Origin: Marsupella aquatica
Taxonomy: Eukaryota; Marchantiophyta
NCBI GenBank assembly: GCA_973895155.1
Contig: OZ316892.1
Coordinates: 3,410,001 to 3,474,000 of the forward strand
Length of the DNA stretch: 64,000 nucleotides
Reading direction: 5' to 3'
The position numbers and the translations under genes were made by a program. Of the stretch, positions 48,801-60,985 are shown in pieces. Below the pieces are notes generated by a model. It had not been told where the DNA came from and searched no databases. It saw only the letters and a list, made by a program, of their open reading frames with translations. Within the stretch, counting starts at the first letter, position 1. Every line of letters begins with the position of its first letter.

Positions 48801-51370
48801 GTCATTGGTGAAGGATGCTTGAAATTTGGATTCGGATTTGGCTGCGAGTTTGAACTGTGGTTTGATGATCAGTTACTCATATCATGGGAAATTATCTTCA
48901 GGAACTCATGATGTCAACGTCAATCAATTAAGCACCATCTGTGAGTTTTACAGTGTCACTCGGGACGCCAATCGAGCCAAAGCTCGCCAAGTTAATAATA
49001 ATATATCCCCACCTTCATCCTATTACCAGCTGCAGCTTCAATCAAACAGCGCTTAATACGTAATCCATGTTAATATGCAGGATCAAAACAAAATCCCGCA
49101 GGTGTGGAAACGATTTCAGGCGTCCAAATGTTCTCACATCTTACGATTGTACTTTTTAGAAATAATTATATTTACAACTAATTCCTGAGAGTAGATAGGA
49201 CTGGCTAGTCGGATCTACTTGGTATAGACATAGTAGATATATTGGCTTCAACTGGCATTTTTAAATCACATCGCTTCTAATCGAGCAAAGCCACATTTGA
49301 TCAGTTTCACAAAGATGTCCAATGTGACAACGTACACGTCTCAATTTTTGTAAAATGACTTCGTTTCACATCTTCCTAACGGTTTTTTGCGTACATTTTA
49401 TGAAGTTATACTCCCTTAACTTGACCTGTTTGCAAGTTCCTAAAAGTGTCTTAGTATTTACTTGATATGCCTGCCAGTTTGACAGAGGGCATTTTTGAAG
49501 CTCCATGAAAATTATTTTACTTATCTTTGCCCCCATTAGCAGTGCAATTTTCAGGAAATTAACACGAGCATACTTCAAAATTTATATGATTCTTAAGATT
49601 AGTGTCGGCCTAGCAGACTGCTACAAATTGGATGACCTGCAAGCCCAATTCAAGATTTAGCAGGCAATATGATTAGTGGATGAATCTTCCGAATGAGGTG
49701 TGATTTTCCGGACTTTGAATGAAATGAGCAAACTTGAGAGCAAAGCACTTGCGGCCCTGATAGCCAAGCCTCTGCAAGGATATGCGTTAATTACCCTTAC
49801 GAGGGGAAAAGTTCCCATCTTGCATTCAGTCATTTCAGCTATATATTCCACTCTAGACTATGCACTCTACTTCCCATTCTACTCTCATATCAATTGAGAC
49901 GCAGGAAGACAAAATGGAAGACAGGGGAAGAATAAAGTCAGACACATAACTGTACTGTTCGCGAGAAAGGCAAGCAGGTGGAGAAACTCAGAAGACCTAC
50001 TCCAATCCGACCGTCATGGCCGGTTCCTCCTAATCTGTAGAAAATGAATCTTTTGGCAGTGCAAGTTTGAGCACAACGATACACTTGTTAATGTAAATGC
50101 GATTGAAGCAACAGATGCAGAAGTTATGTTTGATAACTCAAGCTATGGGGAAAAGTCAGGAAGGTCCATTACTGTAGTACGCGTGCAAAGATTGTACTGG
50201 TGCATGCCAAGAGTGTAGCTATGGAATTTGGAATGAGGTTGTTAGATGTAGGAATGATCGATACTAAGATGACGTAATACCTACTTTAGCGAAAGATAGA
50301 TTGCCAACCTTTCGAAAGGAGCCGAAGCAAATGGACGAAAAGGTATCCAGGGGGGGTGCCACACCAGCCTTTCGGACACCTTAAGCAGCTTGATTGACAA
50401 GGCATGCATATTACGGATGTTCTAATCGTGTGTTGCATGTTAATTGGTTCTATTTTGTTAGATGGTTATATTTTGTTAGATTGCGTATTGAATGAGTTGA
50501 GTTAGCTCAACAGAAGAAACGCAATCTTTTGAGAATTTTGTATGATCCTCGATGTCGGCCTTGTTCTCAGCTGGTGTTCCTTTCTCCCGTCCAGGCTACG
50601 ATTGGACATTGATCATACTATGAATATTTTCAATAGTCTGCAAAGCTAATTACAACCGCGAAGGGCAACTTCATAATCGTCTGTAAATTTAGGTCTTCCT
50701 CAAGTGGAAGGGTTAGCGGCTCATTACAACCTGCGCTTACTTTGCATATTAAGAGTACGTCTTCAAACCAACGTACACTTGCACCTATTTTCTGCGTCGA
50801 TCCCCATTTGAAGCCCTCTCGCAAGCCCTTCCTTTCACTTGCCATGTTGTGCTCGTGTGGTCAATATAACATAGTCGTCGTTCTCAATTGCCGATCAGCT
50901 CACTTCTCTCTGTCACAAATCAAGCTATAATTCTGTTATAATGAACTGCAATGGAACATTGAAATAATAACTCTGTTATAATGAACTCCAAATTTCACCA
51001 AAAGTAATAATGAGCTCCATGAGCTGTGTGCTACACTAGCTTGGACTCTCGACCAACTCTTGTCACAAAACCTGCACGAATCTGTGCAATATCTGTTGAA
51101 CAGCATGAAAGGTCTTTTCTACTATTCATGTCCTCACCAGGGGTCAGAGTTGGCTGATACTAGCACAGAGGCTTAATTTGAAAGCACCGATGTTTAAATC
51201 TAACTACTCTCAGAGCCGTAGCAGCACCAAAGAATGAGAATTTTAGGGAGTTAAGCACAAAATATGAATGGAGAACTTATAGGATAATAGGAGACCCTGG
51301 GTTAAATCAACACCGCGTTAATGCGCTCCAAGTTTAGCGGCACCCCGTACGCTGCCCGTCACGAAATCCA
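45840..51370. other. Spacer without recognisable genes
   Basis: Scattered frames below 100 codons. A few (about 48315-48430 plus; 48712-48527 minus; 49700-49897 plus) have protein-like composition but no family, start or splice evidence. Possibly eroded coding or transposon remains. Confidence 0.4.
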
Positions 51371-53134
51371 ATGCCGCCTGCCCGTTCCCCGACGCGGCCT
51401 AGGTTTATGTTCTACCATTTCTCCTTCGACTGCCTAAACTGCGTTTCCGTCCGTCGTCCATCCGTTTTGAAATCGGGCGGGAGCGCGAACCGACTCCCCG
51501 ACCCTGCCAACGCTACCCTCCCCTGCCCCGTCTCGACAGTCGACTGCTGTCGAACCCTGCGATCCCACTCAAGGGTCCACTCAAGCGCGTTTCCGGACCG
51601 CCTGCACACGAGCTCACGGTAGAATGATGGCAGATTGATTTTCATTCTGAAGTGTCAGGATTGTGATGCCACTACTTTCAACGTGATCGTCATTGCAAGC
51701 AAAGGGTGCGTGTGATTCTGCCATTGCCACCTGATATCATGTTATGCCGCTGTTCATTTCCACCGGTTGGCTTTCCCCCTAAATGTTTCTGGTATTTGTC
51801 AGTTCACATGCTCTTTGTCTTTGCGTTCGTGGTACTACTTTGCAAACACGTCGCAGTTCAATTTCAATTGCCCTTGCAATGCAAATGCACCCGATCATGA
51901 GGTGTGAGTTTTGTACCAGAAATATTCGTCTTGTAGTTTTTGTTCTACCAACGCCCAAGATAATTGTTGGGAGCCTTTGCGTAATCCAATGAGTCATGAA
52001 ACATGGGAGTACGTACAGATTCCACCGGCTGGGAAATTTTCGTCGCTACAGATTGTTTGGAGCCCATATGACCAAGCTCTCATTCCATGGAACCGTCTCA
52101 CTGATTTCAAAGATGGCGAAGGCAGAAAGGATCCAAAATTTGAGAGCTCATTTCATATTAGAACCTCAAGAAAATCTAATTCAAATAACACTGATTGGAT
52201 AGAATATGCCATCTTCTGGTGTTCCTATGGCCCACAAGAGGAAGACATGTGTAGTGTAGCTATTCCTCCACTGCCTGGAACAAAACCAACATCAGGAGTA
52301 CTTGGGAGTAGACCTAGGTTACGGAAGAATGCATTCAACAACCATGCCAAGCGAGGATGTCAGTGTCATTTCATTGCGAAGAGGATGAAAGCCAACCCTG
52401 ATGCTGTTCAGCTCTCCTACATAAACAGGCAAGGATGCATTTTGTCTAATTATGCATACTCCAAGTCCGTTGCAGGGTCCACGTTGACATGAATTTATGT
52501 GCTGCAGTTTAGGTTTTGCCTAATTTTGTGCACATAGTTGTTACTGTCTACCATCTTATTTTGTATGCAATGGTTTATGTTTTGTCTGTGTTCCAATTGC
52601 AAAAAGCATTGTAATCAAAGAGGGGACATTGTGCATGGCGATTGGGATCCACAATTGGGGCCGCCCTCTTGGGGACCAAAATGCAGCATTGCTCCATGGT
52701 TGACCAAAGAGATCCGGAAGCACCTTGAGGACTTATTGAGGGCAGGATGGTCCGTCCTTGATATTTATGACCTCCATTGTCAATCGCAGTTTGAAAGAGG
52801 TGGTCATGATCGTGGACACAATACCACTGATCCTGGTGTGTCACTAACTTTTGATGGGAGAGACGACCTGGTTTCTAAACAAGATCTTCGAAACCTCAAA
52901 CGAAAAGTTGACAAGGAGACCTGACTATGGTCTGATAATGACCAGGCATCGATGCGCAAATGGATGGGGATGTATCCTGAGAGAGTGCTTCTTTCACAGG
53001 AGTACATGGCGAGCCCACCAGAGCAGGAATTCATACTTTCATTGCAGTCACCTTGGCAAAGAGCGCAGATGATCACCCTATCTCATGGATCAGTTTTGGC
53101 GTTAGATAGTACCTTTGCAACTAATAAATATGGG

Positions 53135-53541
53135 GTATGTAATTAGCATTTCATCTCCTCAAGATCTCCATTTCATTGCATTCCATGTCTTCTAGTTCAT
53201 GTTTTGCCATCTTCATATGTTTTCTTGTGTCTGTTCCTTCAATTATGGTTCATGTTCTGCCCATCACACCTATTTGACCATGCGACTTCATTTTGTATCT
53301 TTGTCGAAGTTCATGTTCTGCCATCTTCATATGTTTTGTTGTGTCTATCCCTTCTGTTATAGTTCATGTTCTGCTCTTCATATATTTTGTTTCTAGTATT
53401 ATAGTTCATGTTCTGCCCATGTGACCTATTTCATTTGATGTCTTGTAGTTCATGTTCTGCCATGTCACTACACAATGTACTTGAGTTCATTATTTGTCTT
53501 CTAGTTCATGTTCTGCCTTTCTAACCCCAGTGCGGTTGCAG
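53135..53541 (+). repeat. Transposase intron filled with GTTCATGTTCTGCC motif copies
   Basis: A phase 0 intron, GG|GTATGT to TTGCAG. It contains about seven copies of GTTCATGTTYTGCC at irregular spacing of 30-60 bp, several followed by ATCTTCATATGTTTT. Confidence 0.75.
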
Positions 53542-53795
53542 TTCCCTTTCTTCACGCTCGTTGCTTTTGATCAACACCAGATGGGATTACCCATAGCATG
53601 GTGCATCTAGCAGTCTGAATCAGCTGAGCACATCACTACTTTTTTGAAGGCAATAAAGGATACAGCCTTGGCGCACAAACCTGATTGGAGTCCTAGCTGC
53701 TTCATTATTGACTGTGCTCAGGCTGAAGTCAGCGCAATATTGAAAGTTGTCTTTCCCGATATCCCCATTTATTTTTGCAGTTGGCATGTTCGACG

Positions 53796-53908
53796 GTATG
53801 TTCTTCCACATGTCAAACATTTTGTGTTGCAAGTAATGTTACCACATTTGTAACTCGTCCTATGAAGTTCATGTTTTGCCCAACCCACTTACGTGTTTGT
53901 GTATACAG
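53796..53908 (+). other. Transposase intron
   Basis: Donor CG|GTATGT, acceptor ATACAG; rejoins an Arg codon before AWKENL. It includes one GTTCATGTTTTGCCC. Confidence 0.7.
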
Positions 53909-54102
53909 AGCTTGGAAAGAGAATTTGATCAAGACTGTACCAAATAGAACCAAGCTTCTGGATATGAATGATGATCTGGGGGATCTCATCTATGCCAATA
54001 CTGAGGAAGACATGCAAGTTAAGTGGCGATCCTTCCAAGCAAAGTACCACATGGAACAACGATTCCTAGCTTATTTTGAAGACACTTGGATGCACAGAAC
54101 AG

Positions 54103-54219
54103 GTTCATGTTTTGTCCGACCTCCTACTCATTTTTCCTTGCGATGAGTCAAGCATATTTCTTGGCAGTTTTCTCATGATTACACCTAATTATTGTTTTTA
54201 TGCATTTGTGGAATCACAG
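54103..54219 (+). other. Transposase intron starting with the motif itself
   Basis: Phase 1; the first bases of the intron are GTTCATGTTTTGTCC, so the motif supplies the splice donor. Acceptor ATCACAG. Joins ...HRT to AKWMRAV. Confidence 0.7.
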
Positions 54220-54839
54220 CAAAGTGGATGAGGGCTGTTCGAGACATGCCTCGAGCCAACCAGAATACAAATGGTGCAATTGAAGGTTGGCATTTAACAT
54301 TGAAGAAGATGATCAAGAGGAATATTGGGTCCATTGGAGCTCTGCGTCTAGGTAGGGTTGTCACTTCTTTGTTCCAGGTTATGCTTCCTTTCTTTTGGTA
54401 CCAGCTTCGGTGCAAAGCAAGGGGGAGAGTCATCAATTGCAAAAAGGAAGAGGTTGTCCTCAATAGCCTCCACAAGGCCATGCATGCCATGAAATTCCAC
54501 AAAGTCTATTTTCCTGATCGGAGCCTGCCCAACCAGGCAATAGTAAGAAGTGCCAAGCCTGATGGGAAGGAGCACATTGTTCAAAATATATTCTCGAACT
54601 TTCCTTCCTGTGATTGTAAATGGGCGGATGAGGGAAATATGTGTAAACATCAGATTAAGGCTCTCTTATTTAGAGGCTTCGATGGAGGTGTTCTAGTACA
54701 ACAATTAGGTTCCAGGTTTGGTACTCAGATGGGTGGCATTGACCATTTGGAACTGCTTCAACACGAAGAAACAGAGCCGAAAGGAGGACAACCAACCGGA
54801 GTCCATGAGGACACAGACATCAACCAACAACCTGAACAG

Positions 54840-55174
54840 GTTCATGTTCTGCAAATCTCTCTGGCTTTAAGTTTACAGAGTTTATTCAAGTTTATGTTCT
54901 ACACATGTTCATGTTGGCGGCGTTTGTTGCGGTTTATGTTCTACACATGTTCATGTTGACGGCGTTTGTTGAGGTAACTTATGTTCTACACATGTTCACG
55001 TTGACGGCGTAAGTTTAAGTTTATGTTCTGCACCTTTGTTTAATATGTTCTGCCAATGTTTGTTAGCAACATCTTACTGTAATTGTCTGTGATTCAGATT
55101 TGACAACACTCTACTGTAGTTGTTCAGAATAGAGAGCCAAATATGAGGGCGGACTTAATCCACATTTTTATCAG
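54840..55174 (+). repeat. Transposase intron starting with the motif, with a 36-bp array
   Basis: Phase 0, CAG|GTTCATGTTCTG to TTATCAG. Inside, GTTTATGTTCTACACATGTT with a following CATGTTGACGGCG repeats about three times, then two shorter motif copies. Confidence 0.7.
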
Positions 55175-55749
55175 CAATTGGCTATTGTTGAAGGAGATGA
55201 CTACCTCACAGAACAAGCATTCTTGGCATCACAAGTCACACTCACCAAACTCAAAGCTCAACAACAAATGAAAGTGCTTTCAGGGAAGGCCAATATAGGT
55301 CCTACAAATGCATTTGTAAGGCCTATAGGGCTGACATCTAAGCGTCGCTTGGGGGTTATAGATATTTACCATGGGGGCAAGAGAGGGTAGCGAACTCGCG
55401 CACCATCTATACAATGTGATGAACGCCCGGTGCCATGTGCACTGCCTTCAAAGCGTAAAGTAACTAGGGAATCTAACAGACAGCATCTATGTAGGATAGG
55501 ACTACAATATCAGGAAGGCAAGCGGCGGTGAAGGACTGCTAATTCATCCTTGCCAGTAGTTCCAAATCGTGTTATTCATCTTGGAGGGGGTGGTAGAGAT
55601 ATTGACATGAATGTCAATATCGATCTGAATGTTGTACCTCTCTTGGAAAATGATGAATAATAACAAAAAATACCCCTTTGTTGTAACCCTTGTATATGTG
55701 TGCGGCAAAACATTGACAATGAGTCTTGTAATACACATAAAATGTGAGT

Positions 55750-56380
55750 GAATGCAAAACATGAACCATAACTCGGTCAAAAGTACACAGAACTCATGAC
55801 AGAACATAAACTACTATGTCCATAATCCATGCCAGAACATAAACCCAAGTATGTTGATGACAGAACATAAACTACTATGCACATGTTGATGACAGAACAT
55901 AAACTACTATGCACATGTTGATGACAGAACATAAACTATGCTGTACATGTTGATGACAGAACATAAACTACGATGTTCATTTTGATGACAGAACATCAAC
56001 TATGATGTACATGTTGATGACAGAACAAAAACCCAAGTATGTTGATGACAGAACATAAACTACGATGTACATGTTGATGACAGAACATCAACTACGATGT
56101 TCATTTTGATGACAGAACATCAACTACATGATGTACATGTTGATGACAGAACAGAAACCCAAGTATGTTGATGACAGAACATAAACCCAAGTATGTTGAT
56201 GATAGAACATAAACTACGATGTTCATTTTGATGACAGAACATCAACTACGATGTTCATTTTGATAACAAAACATCAACTACGATGTACATGTTGAACACA
56301 GAACATCAACTACAATGTACATGTTGATGACAGAACATAAACTACGATGTACATGTTGATGACAGAACATAAACCATTAC
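55750..56380 (-). repeat. 32-bp tandem array, antisense version of the intron motif
   Basis: About 17 units of GTTGATGACAGAACATAAAC plus TACGATGTACAT; the core CAGAACATAAAC is the reverse complement of GTTTATGTTCTG. Variation is mostly in the ACGATGTACAT part (CCCAAGTAT in some units). Two more antisense cores occur at 56914 and 56946. The units directly adjoin with no regular spacers, so this is not a CRISPR-like structure. Confidence 0.9.
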
Positions 56381-57342
56381 TTGCACGCGGATGGAGATGT
56401 CGGTCGCATATCAGTGCATGTCAAAACGTAACTTAGGATACAGCTATTGTTCAAGATAGGTTGACTTTATTATTGGTCTTGGCATGACAAGTGCGTCGGC
56501 AAACACACAATTTAGGCTACCATTCATAACCCATAGCATAAAAAGGGTGAAACACCATTGTGTCAAACTGTGGGAGGGGACAATTAACCATTACACCATT
56601 ATATGGAAAATTCATTGTATTGAGAGTTGCCAACAGGCAGTTCACTTTACATAGGAAACGCTTACACAAAGGCTACCTTGGACACAGGATCACATTTCAG
56701 GAGAGGGAACTTGCAAACGTCATCTAGAGGCCCAATGCTTGGACAAGTCTGTCCCGAGGCTTTCTGAATTTGAAGATTGTTGAGGGTATGGGAATTTGCA
56801 AGTAGGCAGTCGACATGCCTTGGTAGAATTGGGATGCCATTCGGGCCCACCCGGCCATGGATGATCTGCATGAATAGGTCGAAAAGGCACAACAATTTTC
56901 CTACGCCACAAAACATAAACCATTACACATACGGCTAGGACATATGCAAAACATGAATCAAGTGTTGAGCAGATTGCACTAGAAGAAAATAGGGCCCTTT
57001 ATGACCAATCACCCAATGACAGAGATGAATAAATGACCAAAATTTCTAATGACACAAAAAGAATGACAGGGGAATGACTGTCCACAATGACCAATAGACT
57101 GAAATGACAAAATGTTAACTTTTGCGTCATTTTGTATAATGTCTGTAATGACTAATGCGACCAAAATGACCCAATTTTCCTAAATGGTCAATTTAGACAC
57201 GTGTCTTAAATGACGCAAATAATAACAACAATGATAAATCAATGTTTAGCAACATTATAGTCACTCTAGACAATGATAGAAATGACCAAAAATCTATTTA
57301 GGTCATTTTGGACAACGGTGATAAATGACAAAAAATGTATTA

Positions 57343-57925
57343 CCGTCATTTTAACCAACGGTGTTAAATGACAAAATATAGGGTCAATCTGAAAATGAGA
57401 ATATATCAGTGTTTACAACAACATATTGTCATTATGGACTCCTCGCATAAATGACTAACTCTAGGGTCAATTTTGAAATTAGGACATATCAGTGTTTACA
57501 AGAATATACCGTCATTATGGACTTCTCTCATAAATGACTAACTCTAGGGTCAATCTTGAAATTAGGACATATCAGTGTTTACAAGAATATACCGTCATTA
57601 TGGACTTCTCTCATAAATGACTAACTCTAGGGTCAATCTTGAAATTAGGACATATCAGTGTTTACAAGAACATACTGTCATTATGGACTTCTCTCATAAA
57701 TGACTAATTCCAGAGTCATTCTTGAAATTAGGATATATCGGTGTTTACAACAACATACTGTCATTATGGACTTGTCGCATAAATGACTAAATATAGGGTC
57801 AATCTAAAAATTACGATATTCAATGTTTACAATAACATACAGTCATTATGGACTTATTGCATAAATGACTATTTATAGAGTCATTAAAGAACCCAAGAGA
57901 TATGAAAATTAAAATGCTCAATAGT
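57343..57925. repeat. 83-bp tandem array, about seven units
   Basis: GTCATTATGGACT starts at 57428, 57511, 57594, 57677, 57760 and 57842, a period of 82-83. A diverged unit precedes at 57343. Units contain ATAAATGACTAACTCTAGGG and ATCAGTGTTTACAA. Confidence 0.9.
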
Positions 57926-57971
57926 CATTCCAGACACCGGTCATAATTGTAGAGTCATTGATATGGTTGAT

Positions 57972-60240
57972 AACCCTTCCACTAAGTGCGGGACACAATA
58001 CTCATCATTGTCCTCCCACTAGTTGCGGCATTAGCAATTTGAACACATGTCTTGCATTTACTTTAGGCATGATGCACCTAGCTTTGGGGAAATCACTCCC
58101 AGGTCTAACACCTTTGGAGTGATTTTCCAGAACTGTCACCATATATAGATGCGTGCATACTATCGTATCCAAAGGCAAATGAAACTTTTTTGTCTCTCCA
58201 AGAAGTAGGGCAATACCAATGGAAGGTTGTCATCCTTTGTTGTAATTGTGTCATGTTTGTGCCTTTGTTTGGATGGCGGATATTCTATTTTGCAAATGAA
58301 TAGTGACGGGGCAATGAAGGATGTAGTGTAATCTTTATTGGGTCATTTTTAGACAAATTTGTGTCATAATGCCAATGACTACAAGTAGAGTCATTAAACT
58401 GTCATATGGTATGTCATATGAGTCAAGTGACGAGACTTGTGGTCATTTGTGTGGTCCCTCATGCAGTCATTAAACACAAGCACAAATGACCAGTTTGGGG
58501 CTAGGGGCTTGAGGTGGGCCCTAGAGTGCCATGGGGCCCCACATAGAGGTGAGAACCCCTCCATTGGGTGCGGGACACTATACTCATCATTGTCCAACCA
58601 CTAGTTGCGACATAAACACTTTGGACACATGTTTTTGCGTTTACTTGACCTCGGCATGATGCACCTTTGGGGAAATCACTCCCAAGTCGTACGACTTTGG
58701 AGTGATTTGCCAAAAGTGCAACCATGGATGTATACCATCCCATCCAAAGGCAAATAAAAGTTGTTTTTGGGTTCTCCAAGAGGTAGTGATGCACCAATGG
58801 AATGGGCAGGGGAGTCGTGCTTCCTGGTATGGTGTGGGTGCGGGTTTAGAGAAGAGGAATATTCAGACCTTCCAAGGAATCTAAAGCGGGCTCTCTTTGG
58901 AGGTACTATGGCCCCCATTGGGTCATTTTTGTGCAAAGTTGTGTCATAAGTTTAGGGACTACAAATAGGGTCATTGAAATTGTCATATAGGATGTCATAT
59001 AAGTCAAATGACTGGACTTGTTGTCATTTGAAGGGTCCCTAGTGCAGTCATTGAAGACAAGCCTAATGACCAATGTGGGGCTAAGGGCTGGAGGTCGGCG
59101 CTAGAGTGCCATGTAGCCCCACATAGAGCTTGCAACCCCTCCACTATGTGCCAAATACTATATTTATGATTATTCCAACCACTAGTTGCATCATTAGCAC
59201 TTTGGTCTCATTTCTGTGTTTACTTAAGGTATGATACAATCTTGGGGAAATCACTCCCAAGTCATACGACTTTGGAGTAATTTGCCAAAAGTGTCACCAT
59301 TGATGCATACCATCCTATCCAAAGGGAAATGAAGCCATTTTTTGTTTCTGCACAAAGTAGCGCAACACCAATGGAAGACTATCATCCTTCCATGTAATTG
59401 TGTCATGTTTGTGCCTTTGTTTGGATGGGGAATATTCTATTTTGCAAATGAATAGTGACGGGGCAATGAAGGATGTAGTGTAATCTTTATTGGGTCATTT
59501 TTAGACAAATTTGTGTCATAATGCCAATGACTACAAGTAGAGTCATTAATACTGTCATATGGTATGTCATATAAGTCAAGTGACTAGACTTGTGGTCATT
59601 TGTGTGGTCCCCCATGCAGTCATTAACAGAAGCACAAATGACCAATTTGGGGCTAGGGGCTGAAGGTGGGCCCTAGAGTGCCATGTGGCCCCACATAGAG
59701 GTGAGAAACTCTCCACTAGGTGCGGGACACTATACTCATCATTGTCCAACCACTAGTTGCGACATAAACACTTTGGACACATGTTTTTGCATTTACTTAA
59801 TGCATGATGCACCCTTGGAGAAATCACTCCCAAGTCATACGACTTTGGAGTGATTTGCCAAAAGTGTCACCATGGATGCATACCACCATATCCAAACGCA
59901 AATGGAGCCATTTTTTTGTCTCTCCAAGAAGTAGCGCAACACCAATGGAAGGTTGTCATCTTGTGATGTAATTGTGTCATGTTTGTGCCGGTATTTGGAT
60001 GGGGAATACTCCATTTTGCATATGAATAGTGTCGGGGCATTGTGAGTAGGTGTTGTAATCTTCATTGGGTCATTTTGGAGGAATAGTGTGTCATTAATGC
60101 CAAAGACTGCAGTAAGGGTCATTTTGGTAGTCATATTGGAGGTCATTTGGAGCAATTGACTGCATATGTGGTCATTAATGAAAACACCTCAAATTAGGGT
60201 AATCTTGGTTGTCATACTAGAAGTCAGAAGTACCAAATGA
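57972..60240. repeat. ~575-bp tandem array, about four units
   Basis: AAATCACTCC begins at 58090, 58673, 59248 and 59821, spacings of 583, 575 and 573. Each unit has CACTAGTTGC, this near-palindrome, ATTCTATTTTGCA-type text (three units) and a CCCTAGAGTGCCATG block (not in all). Units 1 and 3 resemble each other more than unit 2 in the segment ending AGACAAATTTGTGTCATAAT, which hints at a two-unit higher-order period near 1.15 kb. Confidence 0.85.
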
Positions 60241-60789
60241 CTGGAAATGTGGTCTTTACAAAGGCTATTGGGGGGTTCTCTTTGGAGGTACAAGGGAGTT
60301 CATTGGGTCATTTGTGAATTAAATGGTGCTTCAATCTGAGGACTAAACATGGGGTCACTCACGCTGTCAAATTGGAAGCCATTAATGTTTGCATATTGGA
60401 GGTCATATAGTCATGGGAAGGCTCACTTGTTAATGCTTTGGTGTAATACTCTCAAAAACTCTTAGACAACATAGCCTCATATGTAGTGGTCATGTAGCAT
60501 GTAAGGGGCCCGGGAAGTGGGCCCTAGACGAGGGTGCTGGCAAGGGCATGTACAAAAGTACACTAATGTAATCCACAACACCCTCACCTCCCATGAAGGA
60601 TTAATTTGTTTAAATGGTGGTCAGGTTATGGGTTTAGGGTCAATGTGATTTTGAGCCATAACTCTAGAGCACCAAGTTAGAAAACCAAGGTTTTCCCTTG
60701 GTCCAAAAGGACCTTTTATATCGCGGGCATGATTTTTTATATATAACATTGGTCCTTAACATTCTTGTTGGCACCTACACAAACAGCCA

Positions 60790-60985
60790 TGACCTTATGG
60801 GGGGGTTGCGACATTATAAGTTATTAACCTTGCCTTCCCTACTTAGGGCCTTATGGGGGCGTCCGGACCTTGTTATTACCCTATATAGTCGGTATTTCCC
60901 TAGGGCCTTATGGGGGCGGGGGGGGGTGGTTTACATTGTTATTAACCTAGTCTCAACTTCCCTAGGGCCTTATGGGGGGTCCAGA
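60790..60985. repeat. G-rich ~57-61-bp tandem repeat
   Basis: CCTTATGGGGG at 60793, 60849, 60905 and 60967, separated by ATTRTTANCCT and TTCCCTAGGG text. The third unit contains GGGGGCGGGGGGGGGTGG, capable in principle of forming a G-quadruplex. Confidence 0.8.

Larger units (their letters stand above)
51911..55660 (+). pseudogene. MULE transposase (FAR1/SWIM type), intron-containing and decayed
   Basis: Order of parts: an N-terminal Cys/His DNA-binding-like region (FWCSYGP, RGCQCHFIAKR, then HCNQRGDIVHG past an unresolved intron); the catalytic core with D in LDSTFATNKYG (53105), D in IIDCA (53710), a CSWHV box and E in NGAIEGWH (54282); and a SWIM zinc finger (CDC, then MCKH, 54609-54650). 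Four later introns are placed with consistent phases: 53135-53541, 53796-53908, 54103-54219 and 54840-55174. The reading ends at TAA 55658 after NVNIDLNVVPLLENDE. In-frame stops at 52922 (TGA), 53608 (TAG), 55388 (TAG) and 55529 (TGA) make this copy inactive. The family moves Mutator-like elements; the TIRs of this copy were not found. Confidence 0.8.
56977..60300 (+). mobile_element. CACTA (EnSpm)-type left end with subterminal repeats
   Basis: CACTAGAAGAAAATAGGGCC at 56977 has the CACTA start and A-rich follow-up typical of this superfamily. The next kilobases are dense in short motifs AATGACC, GGGTCATTTT and TGTCATT in both orientations, as expected of subterminal repeats. The preceding 3 bp are TTG. 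I found no matching ...TAGTG right end, so the element may continue beyond 64000 or be broken. No transposase was recognised. Confidence 0.55.

Noticed and set aside
52440-52612. First intron of the MULE transposase
   Set aside because: An intron is needed between YINR and HCNQRG, but no donor gave a consistent phase; a GC donor at about 52428 was considered and not supported, so no boundaries are listed.
55840-56370. Regular repeat array resembling a CRISPR
   Set aside because: The 32-bp units adjoin directly without unique spacers, and the DNA is clearly eukaryotic; it is a minisatellite.
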